Source: CAYWGR01 sp964458015
Lineage (GTDB): Bacteria > Planctomycetota > Planctomycetia > Pirellulales > Thermoguttaceae
Assembly: GCA_964458015.1 (NCBI GenBank)
Contig: CAYWGR010000064.1
Location: 1-27,849, forward strand
Reading direction: 5' to 3'
DNA length: 27,849 nucleotides
Below, piece by piece: positions 1 to 7,562 of the stretch; the first letter of the stretch is position 1; the number at the start of each line of letters is the position of its first letter. The notes beneath the pieces are model-generated. The model saw only the letters and a program-made list of their open reading frames with translations. It was not told the origin of the DNA and ran no database searches. The position numbers were made by a program, and so were the translations under genes.

Positions 1-34
1 CAGCACAAAAAAATAGCCAGTCAGCCGTTGACAC

Positions 35-68
35 ACGGCCCCTACAGAGATAAAGGCCGTCGATTTTT
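35..68 (+). terminator. Possible rho-independent terminator of a gene left of the window
   Basis: A 6-bp inverted repeat (ACGGCC at 35-40, GGCCGT at 55-60, 14-nt loop) is followed by CGATTTTT. On the plus strand this has the form of a weak intrinsic terminator. No plus-strand gene is visible to its left inside the window, so the gene it might serve lies outside. The short stem and long loop keep confidence low. Confidence 0.25.
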
Positions 69-163
69 GACAGTGGTTTTTGGATTGCGGGCTTAGAAAC
101 ACAATCTGACTCCTGATGCCTTGCGAAAGTAGGTAGTTCCCCAAAGCAGGATGCGTCGTGCGA

Positions 164-190
164 AACGATGGCCTGCCAGCAGGCATCGTT
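164..190. repeat. Hairpin in the intergenic region, about 12 bp with one bulge
   Basis: AACGATGGCCTGC (164-176) is nearly the reverse complement of GCAGGCATCGTT (179-190), with one extra G on the left arm. It lies 140-170 nt beyond the stop codon of PEP-CTERM protein 1. It may be a second transcription stop for the leftward unit or a small repeat element. No T-run follows on either strand. Confidence 0.45.
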
Positions 191-271
191 CCTCATTATT
201 GGCGACAATGATCCTGGTAATCCAAACTTAACACTAACAAAATTGGTTTTCCCATCGCAACGTAATGCTGA

Positions 272-321
272 GATGGTGGATGGCGGAGCATGCGATATGA
301 CTAGCTCTGCCATCCACCATC
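272..321 (-). terminator. Strong 18-bp hairpin just after PEP-CTERM gene 1
   Basis: The arms at 272-289 and 304-321 are reverse complements over 18 bp, with a single G.T (G.U in RNA) pair and a 14-nt loop. The hairpin begins 12 nt past the stop codon of the leftward PEP-CTERM gene, where a terminator or mRNA-stabilising structure is expected. The leftward strand has no clear T-run after it, so it is not a textbook intrinsic terminator. The rest of 1-333 holds only the two weaker hairpins listed separately and no convincing gene. Confidence 0.6.
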
Positions 322-333
322 GAAAATGTAGAT

Positions 334-1152
334 CTACTTCCACTTCCGCCGGGCGTAGGCAAAGAGGCTGAACATGCCGGTAGTCAATAACACCATTACC
401 GATGGTTCGGGTATAGACATACCAATTTGGAAGTTATCAACGTAGCCGACGGCCGTCGACGTTTGGGCCGAACTGATAAGGTCAACGGTATTGCTGGTGA
501 AATTCTTGTACTTGCCGTCAGCAAACGTGGTCAAATCGATCGTGCCGCGAAGCGCCCTATCGACATAAAACGACAGTTTGTTTTCACCTTGGTTGAAGTC
601 GATGGCAAAGTTGTGCCAATCGCGTTCTGCACCCGCGGCAATTCCACTGGTGATGTCGGTCAGGGTCTCTGCATAGGCCGCGTTGTAAAGGGCAAATCCT
701 GTTGTCCGAACAAACACCTGCAAACCATCTGTTCCCGCCCAACCGTTGGTGCCAATGGCCAGCCAATCTGTGCCCAAGATCGCGTCAACCTGGACCATGT
801 AGTCGGAACGGTAGTTGGCGTAAGCGATCCCATTACCCGTGAATGCAGTATCAATTTCCCACATCCCTGTCGAATCGACAGCGCCGCCAGCTTGGTAGTT
901 GAACCGTGTCGAGGCGACCGGCGGCACTGACCATGATAGCGAGGGCATGCTGTGGTAGGCCGTTTCGACAATATTATAAGATGCCGGAAGATCCGCGGCA
1001 TTATGGGCCGTCGGACGATTCGCCGTTCCTAGTGTGAATGTGTCGGAATAGTCGAGCGTGCCAATCAAATCGGCGTTGGCCTGCACTGCCTGCCCCAACA
1101 CGAACATGGCCAAAACAATCGCTACAGCTGGTTTCGCCTTCACTGTCAACAT
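334..1152 (-). CDS. PEP-CTERM-sorted exported protein with a LamG-like domain (protein 1)
   Basis: A 272-residue protein. A signal peptide (basic start, hydrophobic 9-22, likely cut after Ala-Asn-Ala at 25-27) precedes a beta-rich ectodomain. The C-terminus is a PEP-CTERM sorting signal: Ile-Pro-Glu-Pro at 247-250, a hydrophobic helix, then a basic Ala-Arg-Arg-Lys tail. In this family an exosortase removes the tail after export. The ectodomain (28-245) aligns with the C-terminal third of the FecR protein encoded upstream: LIGTLDYSDTFT matches LIGQIDYSDTWT, WHNFAIDFN matches WHNYAVRFN, and YVDNFQIG matches WTDNFCIG. The start ATG is preceded by GGGAGAG at about 7 nt. It lies 275 nt downstream of the FecR gene on the same strand. 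Ligand unknown; a glycan or matrix role is inferred. Confidence 0.85.
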   Translation of the reverse strand: MLTVKAKPAVAIVLAMFVLGQAVQANADLIGTLDYSDTFTLGTANRPTAHNAADLPASYNIVETAYHSMPSLSWSVPPVASTRFNYQAGGAVDSTGMWEIDTAFTGNGIAYANYRSDYMVQVDAILGTDWLAIGTNGWAGTDGLQVFVRTTGFALYNAAYAETLTDITSGIAAGAERDWHNFAIDFNQGENKLSFYVDRALRGTIDLTTFADGKYKNFTSNTVDLISSAQTSTAVGYVDNFQIGMSIPEPSVMVLLTTGMFSLFAYARRKWK

Positions 1153-1225
1153 TTTGTGACTCTCCCAATGAATGAATTACGTCGCCAAGGATATTGCATA
1201 ACGCCGCAAAAATACCTCGACGACA

Positions 1226-1264
1226 TCCCAAGACCGTGTTGGGACTGCCGGCAACAAGCTGGCA
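1226..1264 (-). terminator. Tandem hairpins between FecR gene 1 and PEP-CTERM gene 1
   Basis: Two adjacent inverted repeats lie in the 275-nt gap: TCCCAA at 1226-1231 with TTGGGA at 1239-1244 (7-nt loop), and TGCCGGC at 1246-1252 with GCTGGCA at 1258-1264 (one G.T pair, 5-nt loop). They could attenuate or end the sigma-FecR transcript so that PEP-CTERM gene 1 is expressed at a different level. No T-run follows. No protein-coding gene is supported in the rest of the gap. Confidence 0.35.
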
Positions 1265-1427
1265 TAATCAATCCCATGTCACGGTTGCCTAGGCCGACTT
1301 TTTGTTTTCGCAACGGCTGCCGCGGGAATCCGTGGGGACGAGCTCGTCGGTCTGCAAAAACAGCAATCGGTCGGCATTGTCTTTACATAACGTTCAGAAA
1401 ATATGCCATTCAGGTCTTCATGGCCAA

Positions 1428-3263
1428 TTAGTTCTCCCGGGGTGTTGACGTTGTTGTTTGCGGTTGTTCGATTTGCGTTGCCGCTTGTGCCGGCGTGCCG
1501 ATACAGAAGTTGTCGGTCCAAATGTAGTCGGTCGGTCCTCCATTTGCCCCGCCAACGGTAACGTATCGATTAGTAAAGGGCAAATCGGCCCATGAGCCAG
1601 TCTGCATGCCACGTGTGATGGTAGCCAAACGAATTGTGCCGCAAGGCCGCCGGTCTACCCACACGGTGAGCGTTTTCTCGCGGAGATTGAAGCGCACAGC
1701 GTAGTTGTGCCACTGATGCGGCGTGACTATTCCAGAATGGAGGCCGGTGTCAATCTCTGGTCCCTTGGACGATGCAAGCAAGGCAATTTCAGGCAACGGT
1801 GTCGTGGAGGCTCGAATGAAAACCGACAACGAATTCCCACATTGAAATGTTGCCACGGTGTCGGAAACCGTGAGGTTGATCCGATCACGGACTTGTACGG
1901 CATCGAACTGCACGATAAAGTCGTCGCGAAGGCCATACTCCAGGCCAAAATAGCATTCCCGTGCGATTGCCTCCGTGAAGCCAGAGCCACAACCATGCAC
2001 TTGATATCCAGGCCAAAACTGTGAAGCCCCCTCGCTAGGTCGAGCTGTTACAGAGGTTGGAGTGCTGAACTTCCAGAAACGCGGCGGATTGCCAGGACAA
2101 TTCTCTACTCGCAGCAAGTTTGCATCCACCAAGAGAACATTGTTGCCGCGGCGAGATAACGAGTTGACGGTCCATGTGTCGCTGTAGTCAATTTGGCCGA
2201 TCAATCCGGAATGATCTGCCTGGCGAGATGGGGGCATCTGTTGAACAAACCGCTTTGCATTACTCCTCTGAATGGTGACCGTAGCCGTATTGGCGTCCAG
2301 CCGTGCCGTTTGACCTGCAACGAGCATTTGCTTGGCAACATTGCGGCCGCGCCGATCTCGGCCTGCTAGTTCCACCTTTCCGGCAAAGACGTGCGTCTCG
2401 GTATCGCCTAGTGCGTTCACTTCGACGCCGAACTCAGTCCCCAGGTCGGTTACGGCGGCAGTGGGAGTACGCACAACAAAGGGGCTAGAGACTTGGGACT
2501 GGGGGCTAGGGATTTCAGATTTGCTAGCCACTGGCCACTGGCCACTGGCCACTTTTTCCGGCCACTGGCCACTGGCCACTTTCTTCTCCAGCTTCCCCGT
2601 CAACTTCCCAACCGCCAAATACCCGCCATTCGACTCCGCCTCATACGTCACGGGCCCTTGCAAAATGACCTTGGCTCCGGTGTCGTAGGTGATTTCCATC
2701 AAGCCGGAAGCCAAAACATATTTGCGACCGAGTAGAACATTAGCGCCGTTAAAGGTCTCGGTGTTCGGATCAGCCCACTTGCAGTGGACCATGCCGGTGA
2801 TCTTGCCAACAACTTTCAAAGTCGGATCGAAAGTTGCTTTTGATGGCAAAGAAGATAAATCCTTGGCAATTTTGTTCGGGCCAGATACATAGACCATCGA
2901 AGCAAACCACAGCCCAAGGCCTGTCAATACGGTTCCAATCAGCAGCGAGAACGGTAATTCCTGCGAGAAAAAGCCGATCGTGCCGTGGTAAGCCGTGGAG
3001 AGGAAGGACGGCGCCAAATGCCGCAGAGGCGCATGTTGAGTTGAAATGAATTCTTGCAGCGATGCCTCGCCCTCTTGCAAGGATCCGGCAAGTCGCTGTA
3101 ATTTAACGTCGAAATCGAGAAAATCGACATAGAAGTTGCGAGCCTCTACATCGGACAGCAAGAGCGATTCCAGTTTGCACACTTGAGCATCGTCAGCCAT
3201 GCCGTCACATACGGCTTCGATCAACGACTGCACCTCGGGTGTGACCAGTAGCGTTGGGGTCAT
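1428..3263 (-). CDS. FecR-domain membrane anti-sigma-like protein with LamG-like sensor (protein 1)
   Basis: A 611-residue single-pass membrane protein. Residues 1-95 are a cytoplasmic helical segment of the kind that contacts a sigma factor. A membrane helix spans about 104-126. A FecR domain lies at about 145-335, with the conserved stretch TPTAAVTDLGTEFGV at 266-280. A concanavalin A/LamG-like domain fills 353-589 and is paralogous to PEP-CTERM protein 1. The start ATG overlaps the stop of sigma factor 1 by 4 nt, so the two are translationally coupled. Residues 228-261 are a low-complexity insert (VASGQWP repeated) encoded by heptamer DNA repeats. The core at about 90-227 is nearly identical to that of the second FecR protein here. 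No TonB receptor is nearby, so ferric-citrate regulation is not implied; extracellular glycan sensing is inferred. Confidence 0.85.
   Translation of the reverse strand: MTPTLLVTPEVQSLIEAVCDGMADDAQVCKLESLLLSDVEARNFYVDFLDFDVKLQRLAGSLQEGEASLQEFISTQHAPLRHLAPSFLSTAYHGTIGFFSQELPFSLLIGTVLTGLGLWFASMVYVSGPNKIAKDLSSLPSKATFDPTLKVVGKITGMVHCKWADPNTETFNGANVLLGRKYVLASGLMEITYDTGAKVILQGPVTYEAESNGGYLAVGKLTGKLEKKVASGQWPEKVASGQWPVASKSEIPSPQSQVSSPFVVRTPTAAVTDLGTEFGVEVNALGDTETHVFAGKVELAGRDRRGRNVAKQMLVAGQTARLDANTATVTIQRSNAKRFVQQMPPSRQADHSGLIGQIDYSDTWTVNSLSRRGNNVLLVDANLLRVENCPGNPPRFWKFSTPTSVTARPSEGASQFWPGYQVHGCGSGFTEAIARECYFGLEYGLRDDFIVQFDAVQVRDRINLTVSDTVATFQCGNSLSVFIRASTTPLPEIALLASSKGPEIDTGLHSGIVTPHQWHNYAVRFNLREKTLTVWVDRRPCGTIRLATITRGMQTGSWADLPFTNRYVTVGGANGGPTDYIWTDNFCIGTPAQAATQIEQPQTTTSTPREN
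2481..2582 (-). repeat. Heptamer tandem repeats encoding a low-complexity insert in FecR protein 1
   Basis: On the plus strand GCCACTG is tandemly repeated at 2527-2553 (3.9 copies) and 2561-2580 (2.9 copies), separated by TTTTTCC. The adjoining 2482-2520 contains loosely repeated CCCTAG/AGTCCC units on the minus strand. The whole block is in frame. Because 7 is not a multiple of 3, three copies make one 7-residue period (VASGQWP). It sits between the conserved GKLEK and FVVRTPTA stretches of the FecR domain, exactly where the other FecR protein carries a different repeat block. Confidence 0.85.
2583..2998 (-). repeat. Inverted copy A of the shared FecR core (pairs with 7856-8276)
   Basis: Read on the minus strand, this segment matches 7856-8276 on the plus strand at roughly 85 percent identity by eye, with only a short in-frame length difference near FSLP. 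The longest perfect block is 37 nt (2947-2983 against 7871-7907); another is 25 nt around the codons for FDPTLK. It covers the end of the juxtamembrane segment, the membrane helix and the first half of the FecR domain. Flanking parts of the two genes diverge sharply. This points to recent duplication or gene conversion of the core, in inverted orientation. Confidence 0.85.
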
Positions 3264-3802
3264 CGGTGACTCTCCTCCGCGTTAGCCCGCCGAATACAGT
3301 CCATCAAAACTCGGCGCACCCTTACGAGAGACGTATAGACGCTCGATGCCGGGCGATCCAGGTCGGCAGCAGCCGCTTTGATATTCCGTTTTGCGGCATA
3401 ACATAACTTGATGAGCGTCCGATCACTTTCAGGAAGTTTATCGATGCAGTCAGCCAGCGTAACGGTATCCGCAAGATGCGAATCCTCGCGATTCCGGCGT
3501 GTTTCAGCCAACTGGGCGATCAGTTCGTCACTAAAGACGACATGGCTACGTCGTTTTTTTCTGAGATGATGCAACACTTGGAAATGCGCTATGCCGCAGG
3601 CCCATGCGGGGAAACTCTTGTCGAGATCAAACTCATGGAATTTCTGCCACAAAACGAGACTCGTCTGTTGCAACAAGTCCTCGGCATCGGCCGGGTTAGG
3701 CACAAGGGTGTAAATGAAGCCGTAAAGTCTCTGCTGATGGAGCATGAGCAACTCCACGAACACTTCGTTACGGTCTGTACTATGATGGCCCAAGAAACAC
3801 AT
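3260..3802 (-). CDS. ECF-like sigma-70 family factor 1
   Basis: A 180-residue RNA polymerase sigma factor of the short type common in Planctomycetes and Verrucomicrobia. Region 2 is visible at about 17-85: RLYGFIYTL, then DAEDLLQQTSLVLWQKF at 39-55, then FPAWACGIAHF and the basic RKKRR at 81-85. Region 4 follows at about 117-172, with LPESDRTLIKL and a helix-turn-helix ending in SSVYTSLVRVRRVL. It overlaps the FecR gene by 4 nt (ATGA), the normal arrangement for a sigma factor held by a membrane anti-sigma partner. The chosen start is ATG at 3802; Met20 is an alternative. It is only moderately similar to sigma factor 2 in this window, so the two probably recognise different promoters. Confidence 0.88.
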   Translation of the reverse strand: MCFLGHHSTDRNEVFVELLMLHQQRLYGFIYTLVPNPADAEDLLQQTSLVLWQKFHEFDLDKSFPAWACGIAHFQVLHHLRKKRRSHVVFSDELIAQLAETRRNREDSHLADTVTLADCIDKLPESDRTLIKLCYAAKRNIKAAAADLDRPASSVYTSLVRVRRVLMDCIRRANAEESHR

Positions 3803-3889
3803 CCCTTACTCACGGAACCAGGGCTTAGCGGCAACTGCCCATTACGCTCGTCATAGCTTATTGCCCACTCGACGAAAAACCTTATTTAA

Positions 3890-3938
3890 AATCTGGTTCA
3901 ACGAATCCAGATTCTGCCGTAATCCATTATGATTACGG
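3890..3938 (-). terminator. Tandem hairpins after the ABC-F gene
   Basis: In the 307-nt gap between the ABC-F stop (4110) and sigma factor 1 (3802), AATCTGG (3890-3896) pairs with CCAGATT (3907-3913), and CCGTAATC (3917-3924) pairs with GATTACGG (3931-3938). Read leftward, the first hairpin is followed by TTAAATAAGGTTTTT. That fits an intrinsic terminator for the ABC-F transcript. The promoter of the sigma operon should lie between here and 3802, but no convincing -35/-10 pair was identified. No gene is supported in this gap. Confidence 0.45.
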
Positions 3939-4109
3939 GGGTTAACGACATCAAGAATAAACCGATTTGGTCCGGCTTGGCCGTTGCTTCGAGATACAAG
4001 CAGGCGTCTAAGCGATCTTAACCCACCCGATCGCGGGAGAGGCAAACGCTGCTTAAAAATTGCACTACGGAAAAGTAGAAAACGTGGTGCTTGAGATGTC
4101 CGAATACGG

Positions 4110-6005
4110 TTACTTGCCCTGGGCAAGTAATGCTTCTAGAAGCTCCCAACGCCGATAGGCTTCGGCTATTTCCTTCTCAAGCGATTGCAGGCGGGCGTTT
4201 GTGCTGACAATCTCGGCTGGAGGTTGGCGATAGAATGCCGGATCCGCCACGACCTGATGCAGTTCGGCCAACTCGGCTTCCCTCGCGGCAATCATTTCAG
4301 GCAGGGCTTCCAATTCCCGTTGTTCAGCATACGTTAGCCGTCGCGGGCGCTCTTTCGGCGGAGCGATTGGCTTGCTCCGTTCTTTGGCGGATACAATAGG
4401 AATCTGATCGACCGAACGCTGGCGGATCCAGTCGTCATAGCCGCCGGAGTATTCCTTGACGCGACCTTCGCCTTCCAAAACCAGCGTGCTTGTAACAACG
4501 TTGTTGAGGAATTCACGGTCGTGGCTTACCAGCAGCAGAGTGCCGGGATATTCGACCAGAAGTTCTTCGAGCAACTCCATTGTTTCAATGTCCAAGTCGT
4601 TCGTGGGCTCGTCCATCACCAACACATTCGACGGTTTCGCCAATAACCTTGCCAGCAGAAGCCGGTTACGCTCGCCGCCCGAAAGACGCGACACCGGTTC
4701 CTCGGCCTGCTCACGAGTGAAGAGAAAATCTTCGAGATAACCGATGATGTGCCGCCGCCGGCCGTTAATCTCGACTGTATCGGCGCCATCGCAGATATTG
4801 TCACGCACCGACTTGGAATTGTCCAATTGGGCGTGAAGTTGATCGAAGTAGGCCACATCGAGATTTGTGCCGTGGCGAATGGTTCCCATCCGCGGCTGCA
4901 ACTGGCCGAGCAGCAAACGCAACAGAGTCGTCTTGCCGGAGCCGTTAGGGCCGATTAAGCCGACTCGGTCGCCACGCATGATCATCGTGGAAAGATTGGC
5001 AATAATTGGGCGGTCGTCATAATTAAAGCCGACGTTTTTAGCCTCGATGACAAGACGGCCCGACCGCTCCGCCTCCTGAATCTCCATGCGCGCTTCGCCT
5101 AGTTGGTCGCGGCGAGCACTGCGAATGCTCCGCAGCTTCTGCAAGGCACGAACTCGACCTTCGTTCCGCGTGCGCCGTGCTTGAATGCCGGTGCGAATCC
5201 AAACTTCCTCTTTGGCCAACTTCTTGTCAAACTCAGCACGCTGTCGAGCCTCGGCCTCTAATGCCGCTTCTTTTCGCTGCAAGAAAGTCTCGTAATTGCA
5301 CGACCAACTGGTCAGGCATCCGCGATCGAGTTCGACGATGCGGGTCGCCAGCTTGCGCAAGAGGGCACGGTCGTGTGTTACGAATAGAATTGTTGTGTTC
5401 CACCGCAGTAAGAAATCTTCAAGCCACTGAATGGCATCTGTATCAAGGTGGTTGGTCGGCTCATCGAGAAGAAGAATATCGGGATTGCGAACCAAGGCTT
5501 TGGCCAATAGAACACGACGTTTCATGCCCGCCGACAGATTGGAAACGTTGAAATCAGGATCGAGCGACATGCGCGAGAGAATCGTTTCGACTTCCTGGGT
5601 TATCGACCAGCCGCCCGTGGCTTCTAGGGTATGCTGGATACGATCAAGCTTGATTCTTAGCTCGTCGCTCCCCTCGGTCGCCAGTTGGTGCGCCACATGA
5701 TGATATTCGACAAGCAGGTCGGTCCGAGCCCCCAATCCTCGCGCAACTTCCTCGAAAACCGTTCCCTCCAACCCCTGCGGCACTTCCTGCGGAAGCATAG
5801 CCGTAATCAGTCCTTGTTGCCGGATGATTTCGCCGTGCGGCAACTCGATCTCGCCTTGGATAAGCCGCAGCAGGGTGCTTTTCCCCGTTCCATTCCGACC
5901 CAGTAGGCAGACTCGCTCCCCCGGATCGAGCGCGAGACTGGCCTGATCCAATACCAACGGGCCGCGAAAGCCCAAACTGACGTCTTGTAATGCAATTAGT
6001 GCCAT
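4110..6005 (-). CDS. ABC-F family ATPase, Uup-like
   Basis: A 631-residue soluble protein with two ABC ATPase domains and no membrane segments, the ABC-F layout; members act on ribosomes as translation factors or resistance proteins. Domain 1: Walker A GRNGTGKST at 36-44, signature LSAGM at 157-161, Walker B ILLLDEPTNHLD at 177-188. Domain 2: Walker A GPNGSGKTT at 352-360, signature LSGGE at 441-445, Walker B VLVMDEPTNDLD at 461-472. An inter-domain linker (about 240-315) is rich in Arg and Lys, and the tail (about 555-630) is a coiled coil as in Uup. The ATG at 6005 begins MALIALQDVS; the reading frame extends 13 codons further upstream to 6044, but those residues look non-coding. The first signature deviates from LSGGQ. 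It appears unrelated to the flanking sigma cassettes. Confidence 0.9.
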   Translation of the reverse strand: MALIALQDVSLGFRGPLVLDQASLALDPGERVCLLGRNGTGKSTLLRLIQGEIELPHGEIIRQQGLITAMLPQEVPQGLEGTVFEEVARGLGARTDLLVEYHHVAHQLATEGSDELRIKLDRIQHTLEATGGWSITQEVETILSRMSLDPDFNVSNLSAGMKRRVLLAKALVRNPDILLLDEPTNHLDTDAIQWLEDFLLRWNTTILFVTHDRALLRKLATRIVELDRGCLTSWSCNYETFLQRKEAALEAEARQRAEFDKKLAKEEVWIRTGIQARRTRNEGRVRALQKLRSIRSARRDQLGEARMEIQEAERSGRLVIEAKNVGFNYDDRPIIANLSTMIMRGDRVGLIGPNGSGKTTLLRLLLGQLQPRMGTIRHGTNLDVAYFDQLHAQLDNSKSVRDNICDGADTVEINGRRRHIIGYLEDFLFTREQAEEPVSRLSGGERNRLLLARLLAKPSNVLVMDEPTNDLDIETMELLEELLVEYPGTLLLVSHDREFLNNVVTSTLVLEGEGRVKEYSGGYDDWIRQRSVDQIPIVSAKERSKPIAPPKERPRRLTYAEQRELEALPEMIAAREAELAELHQVVADPAFYRQPPAEIVSTNARLQSLEKEIAEAYRRWELLEALLAQGK

Positions 6006-6044
6006 TCGCAGATGATAGGGGCTATGACCCGTAACAAGAAACAC

Positions 6045-6068
6045 AAAAACCCCGTTTTTTTCCGGGGC
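6045..6068 (-). terminator. Rho-independent terminator, leftward
   Basis: On the minus strand the order is CCCCG, an 8-nt A-rich loop, CGGGG, then TTTTTGTGTTT: a classic intrinsic terminator. It lies upstream of the ABC-F gene, so it must end a transcript from the gene-poor region to the right. A 65-codon frame there stops exactly at the stem (stop at 6069-6071). That suggests the terminator once served a gene or RNA that has since decayed. Confidence 0.6.
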
Positions 6069-6069
6069 T

Positions 6070-6995
6070 TACGAGACCTTGTGATACTTGTGCGAACGAC
6101 TGAGCGGACGCACCTGGATTCGAGCTGCAAGCTTCGTCCTTGTCCGAGCGACTCCCGCCCCTCCTAAAACCTTTTCAAGCAACCACTTACAGCTTGACCA
6201 AAACGCACCAAGCAACACAAAACATACGGCAAAGGTGCAACGAAAGGTGCAAACGCATCCCTTCATTACTCACCTTCATCAGCATACCCAAAGAACCTCT
6301 CCGTGCCTAGCTGGATGATTGGAAATTGTTGCCCACAAGTACCGAAGTGACCAAGCTGGGGCGAAAAGCGCGAAGGAGAAACTGGACGCGATACTGGCCG
6401 CCGAGGCGGTGTAAAGCCCAAGGCCCCAGCTCAGGTTCAGCAACGGCTGGGCTGCCGCATACTGTTTCACTACGTGATTGGACAAGATTTAACCTTGGGC
6501 CAGACCGTAGCCCCGCCAGTGCGGTCGCCGAAAGAGACTCACACAAAATCGACCGAATAAATCCCACTTGAACTTCCAGTTAAGACAGCAGAAGCAGTGA
6601 TTCCGGATGGGAAAAATTGCCAATTTTTGGCCGAACTTGGACTTGAGAGCTTTGTGAAAACCGTGCCCGACGGCAATTGAACCAGAACCACGCAACCCAT
6701 TGGTATGCATGGCGTTATGGCGTAAACCGTGCGTAGTACAGTTTTTCAAGAAACCTCGGGCATGATTGTGGTTTCAATTCTCAGGTCAAAAAATTGGACA
6801 GGTGCATCGTGGTCTGGGTAGTATAAAAAGAAGCAAAAACCAGACGTCGTAAGTCTCTGATCTAAAGAAGGTTATGACCATTTTTCAAAAAATGGAGATC
6901 TCTTCGGATTTTTCGAGGCAAAATCTAGCACTATTTACCATTTATGTTGGGGATTACCTATACGATGGATTGGCGTGTGAAATAAGTAGTCTGCA
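6070..6995. other. Gene-poor stretch with possible gene debris
   Basis: No reading frame here has recognisable protein character. Three details are visible. Near 6105-6140, read on the minus strand, CTCGAATCCAGG resembles the T-arm of a tRNA but has no matching stem partner. From 6319 to 6414 a plus-strand frame ends in a plausible protein tail (AKSAKEKLDAILAAEAV, then TAA) but is preceded by a stop. From about 6580 the sequence becomes more AT-rich than the flanking genes. This could be an old integration scar or simply the leader of the rightward operon. The promoter of sigma factor 2 should lie near its right end. Confidence 0.4.
6878..6895. promoter_or_regulatory. Perfect palindrome upstream of sigma factor 2
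   Basis: CCATTTTT (6878-6885) and AAAAATGG (6888-6895) form an 8+8 inverted repeat with a 2-nt centre, about 120 nt upstream of the sigma factor start. The near-continuous dyad suits a dimeric repressor or activator site better than an RNA hairpin, whose loop would be strained. Its regulator is unknown. Confidence 0.35.
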
Positions 6996-7016
6996 GTGGC
7001 TCAGACGGTACGGCTG

Positions 7017-7562
7017 ATGAACCAACAAGATCGTCACAACCTGTTCTCAGAATTGATCATTCGCTACCACAGCGAACTTTATGGCTATATCTATGCCGTA
7101 GTCAGAAACTGGGAAGATGCAGACGACCTTTTTCAAGCGGTCTGTTTGGTACTCTGGAGTAAATTCGAGTCATTTCGGCCTGGCAGCAGTTTCTTTGCCT
7201 GGGCACGCCAAACAGCAAAAATCACGGTAAGTAATTTCCTAAAATACAAGCGGCTGCCGAACTACGTTAGCGACGACTTACTCGATGATATTGCGGAAGC
7301 TGTAATCGAGACTCAGAGCGACGATGCTGAATCGTATTTAGTTGCATTACGACGTTGCAGGGCAAAGCTCAATACTGCCGACGAGGAGCTGATCGAGCTT
7401 CATTACGTCGAAAATCTTGGTAGCCGTCAGATAGCAGACCATCTGCACCGTCCCCAGCCAAGCGTGTGTCACTCTCTAAATCGCATTCGTTGCTGGCTAC
7501 TTAAATGCATTCGAGTTGAGTTGGCCCAACAAGAGCATTTGGAGGAAAATGCTCATGAGTGA
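7017..7562 (+). CDS. ECF-like sigma-70 family factor 2
   Basis: A 181-residue sigma factor. Region 2 is seen at about 14-80: LYGYIYAVV at 21-29, DADDLFQAVCLVLWSKF at 34-50, then FFAWARQTAKITVSNFLKYKR. Region 4 at about 110-165 includes DEELIELHYVENLGSRQIA and a helix-turn-helix with QPSVCHSLNRIRCWL. ATG at 7017 is chosen; an upstream in-frame GTG at 6996 would add 7 residues, and neither has a strong Shine-Dalgarno. Its last 8 nt overlap the FecR/LamG gene. It is the first gene of the rightward cluster, so it and its partner probably control the downstream surface and glycosidase genes; that link is inferred from position. Confidence 0.88.
   Translation: MNQQDRHNLFSELIIRYHSELYGYIYAVVRNWEDADDLFQAVCLVLWSKFESFRPGSSFFAWARQTAKITVSNFLKYKRLPNYVSDDLLDDIAEAVIETQSDDAESYLVALRRCRAKLNTADEELIELHYVENLGSRQIADHLHRPQPSVCHSLNRIRCWLLKCIRVELAQQEHLEENAHE

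Noticed and set aside
168..371. Small plus-strand reading frame at the left end
   Set aside because: It runs through the terminator hairpin and into the end of the PEP-CTERM gene on the other strand; no protein-like pattern.
427..930. Long plus-strand frame opposite PEP-CTERM gene 1
   Set aside because: It is antisense to a gene with clear signal peptide and sorting signal; composition is that of a shadow frame.
2527..2580. CRISPR-like or satellite array
   Set aside because: The units are 7 nt, contiguous and inside a reading frame, with no spacers.
1428..3802. Iron-citrate type FecI/FecR uptake system
   Set aside because: No TonB-dependent receptor or iron transport gene is present and the sensor is LamG-like.
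3851..4126. Leftward 91-codon frame between the ABC-F gene and sigma factor 1
   Set aside because: It overlaps the ABC-F stop, contains two terminator-like hairpins and has no recognisable domain.
6069..6266. tRNA gene or integrase tail suggested by the T-arm-like string
   Set aside because: No matching T-stem, anticodon arm or acceptor stem could be paired, and no integrase motif is visible; kept only as possible debris.
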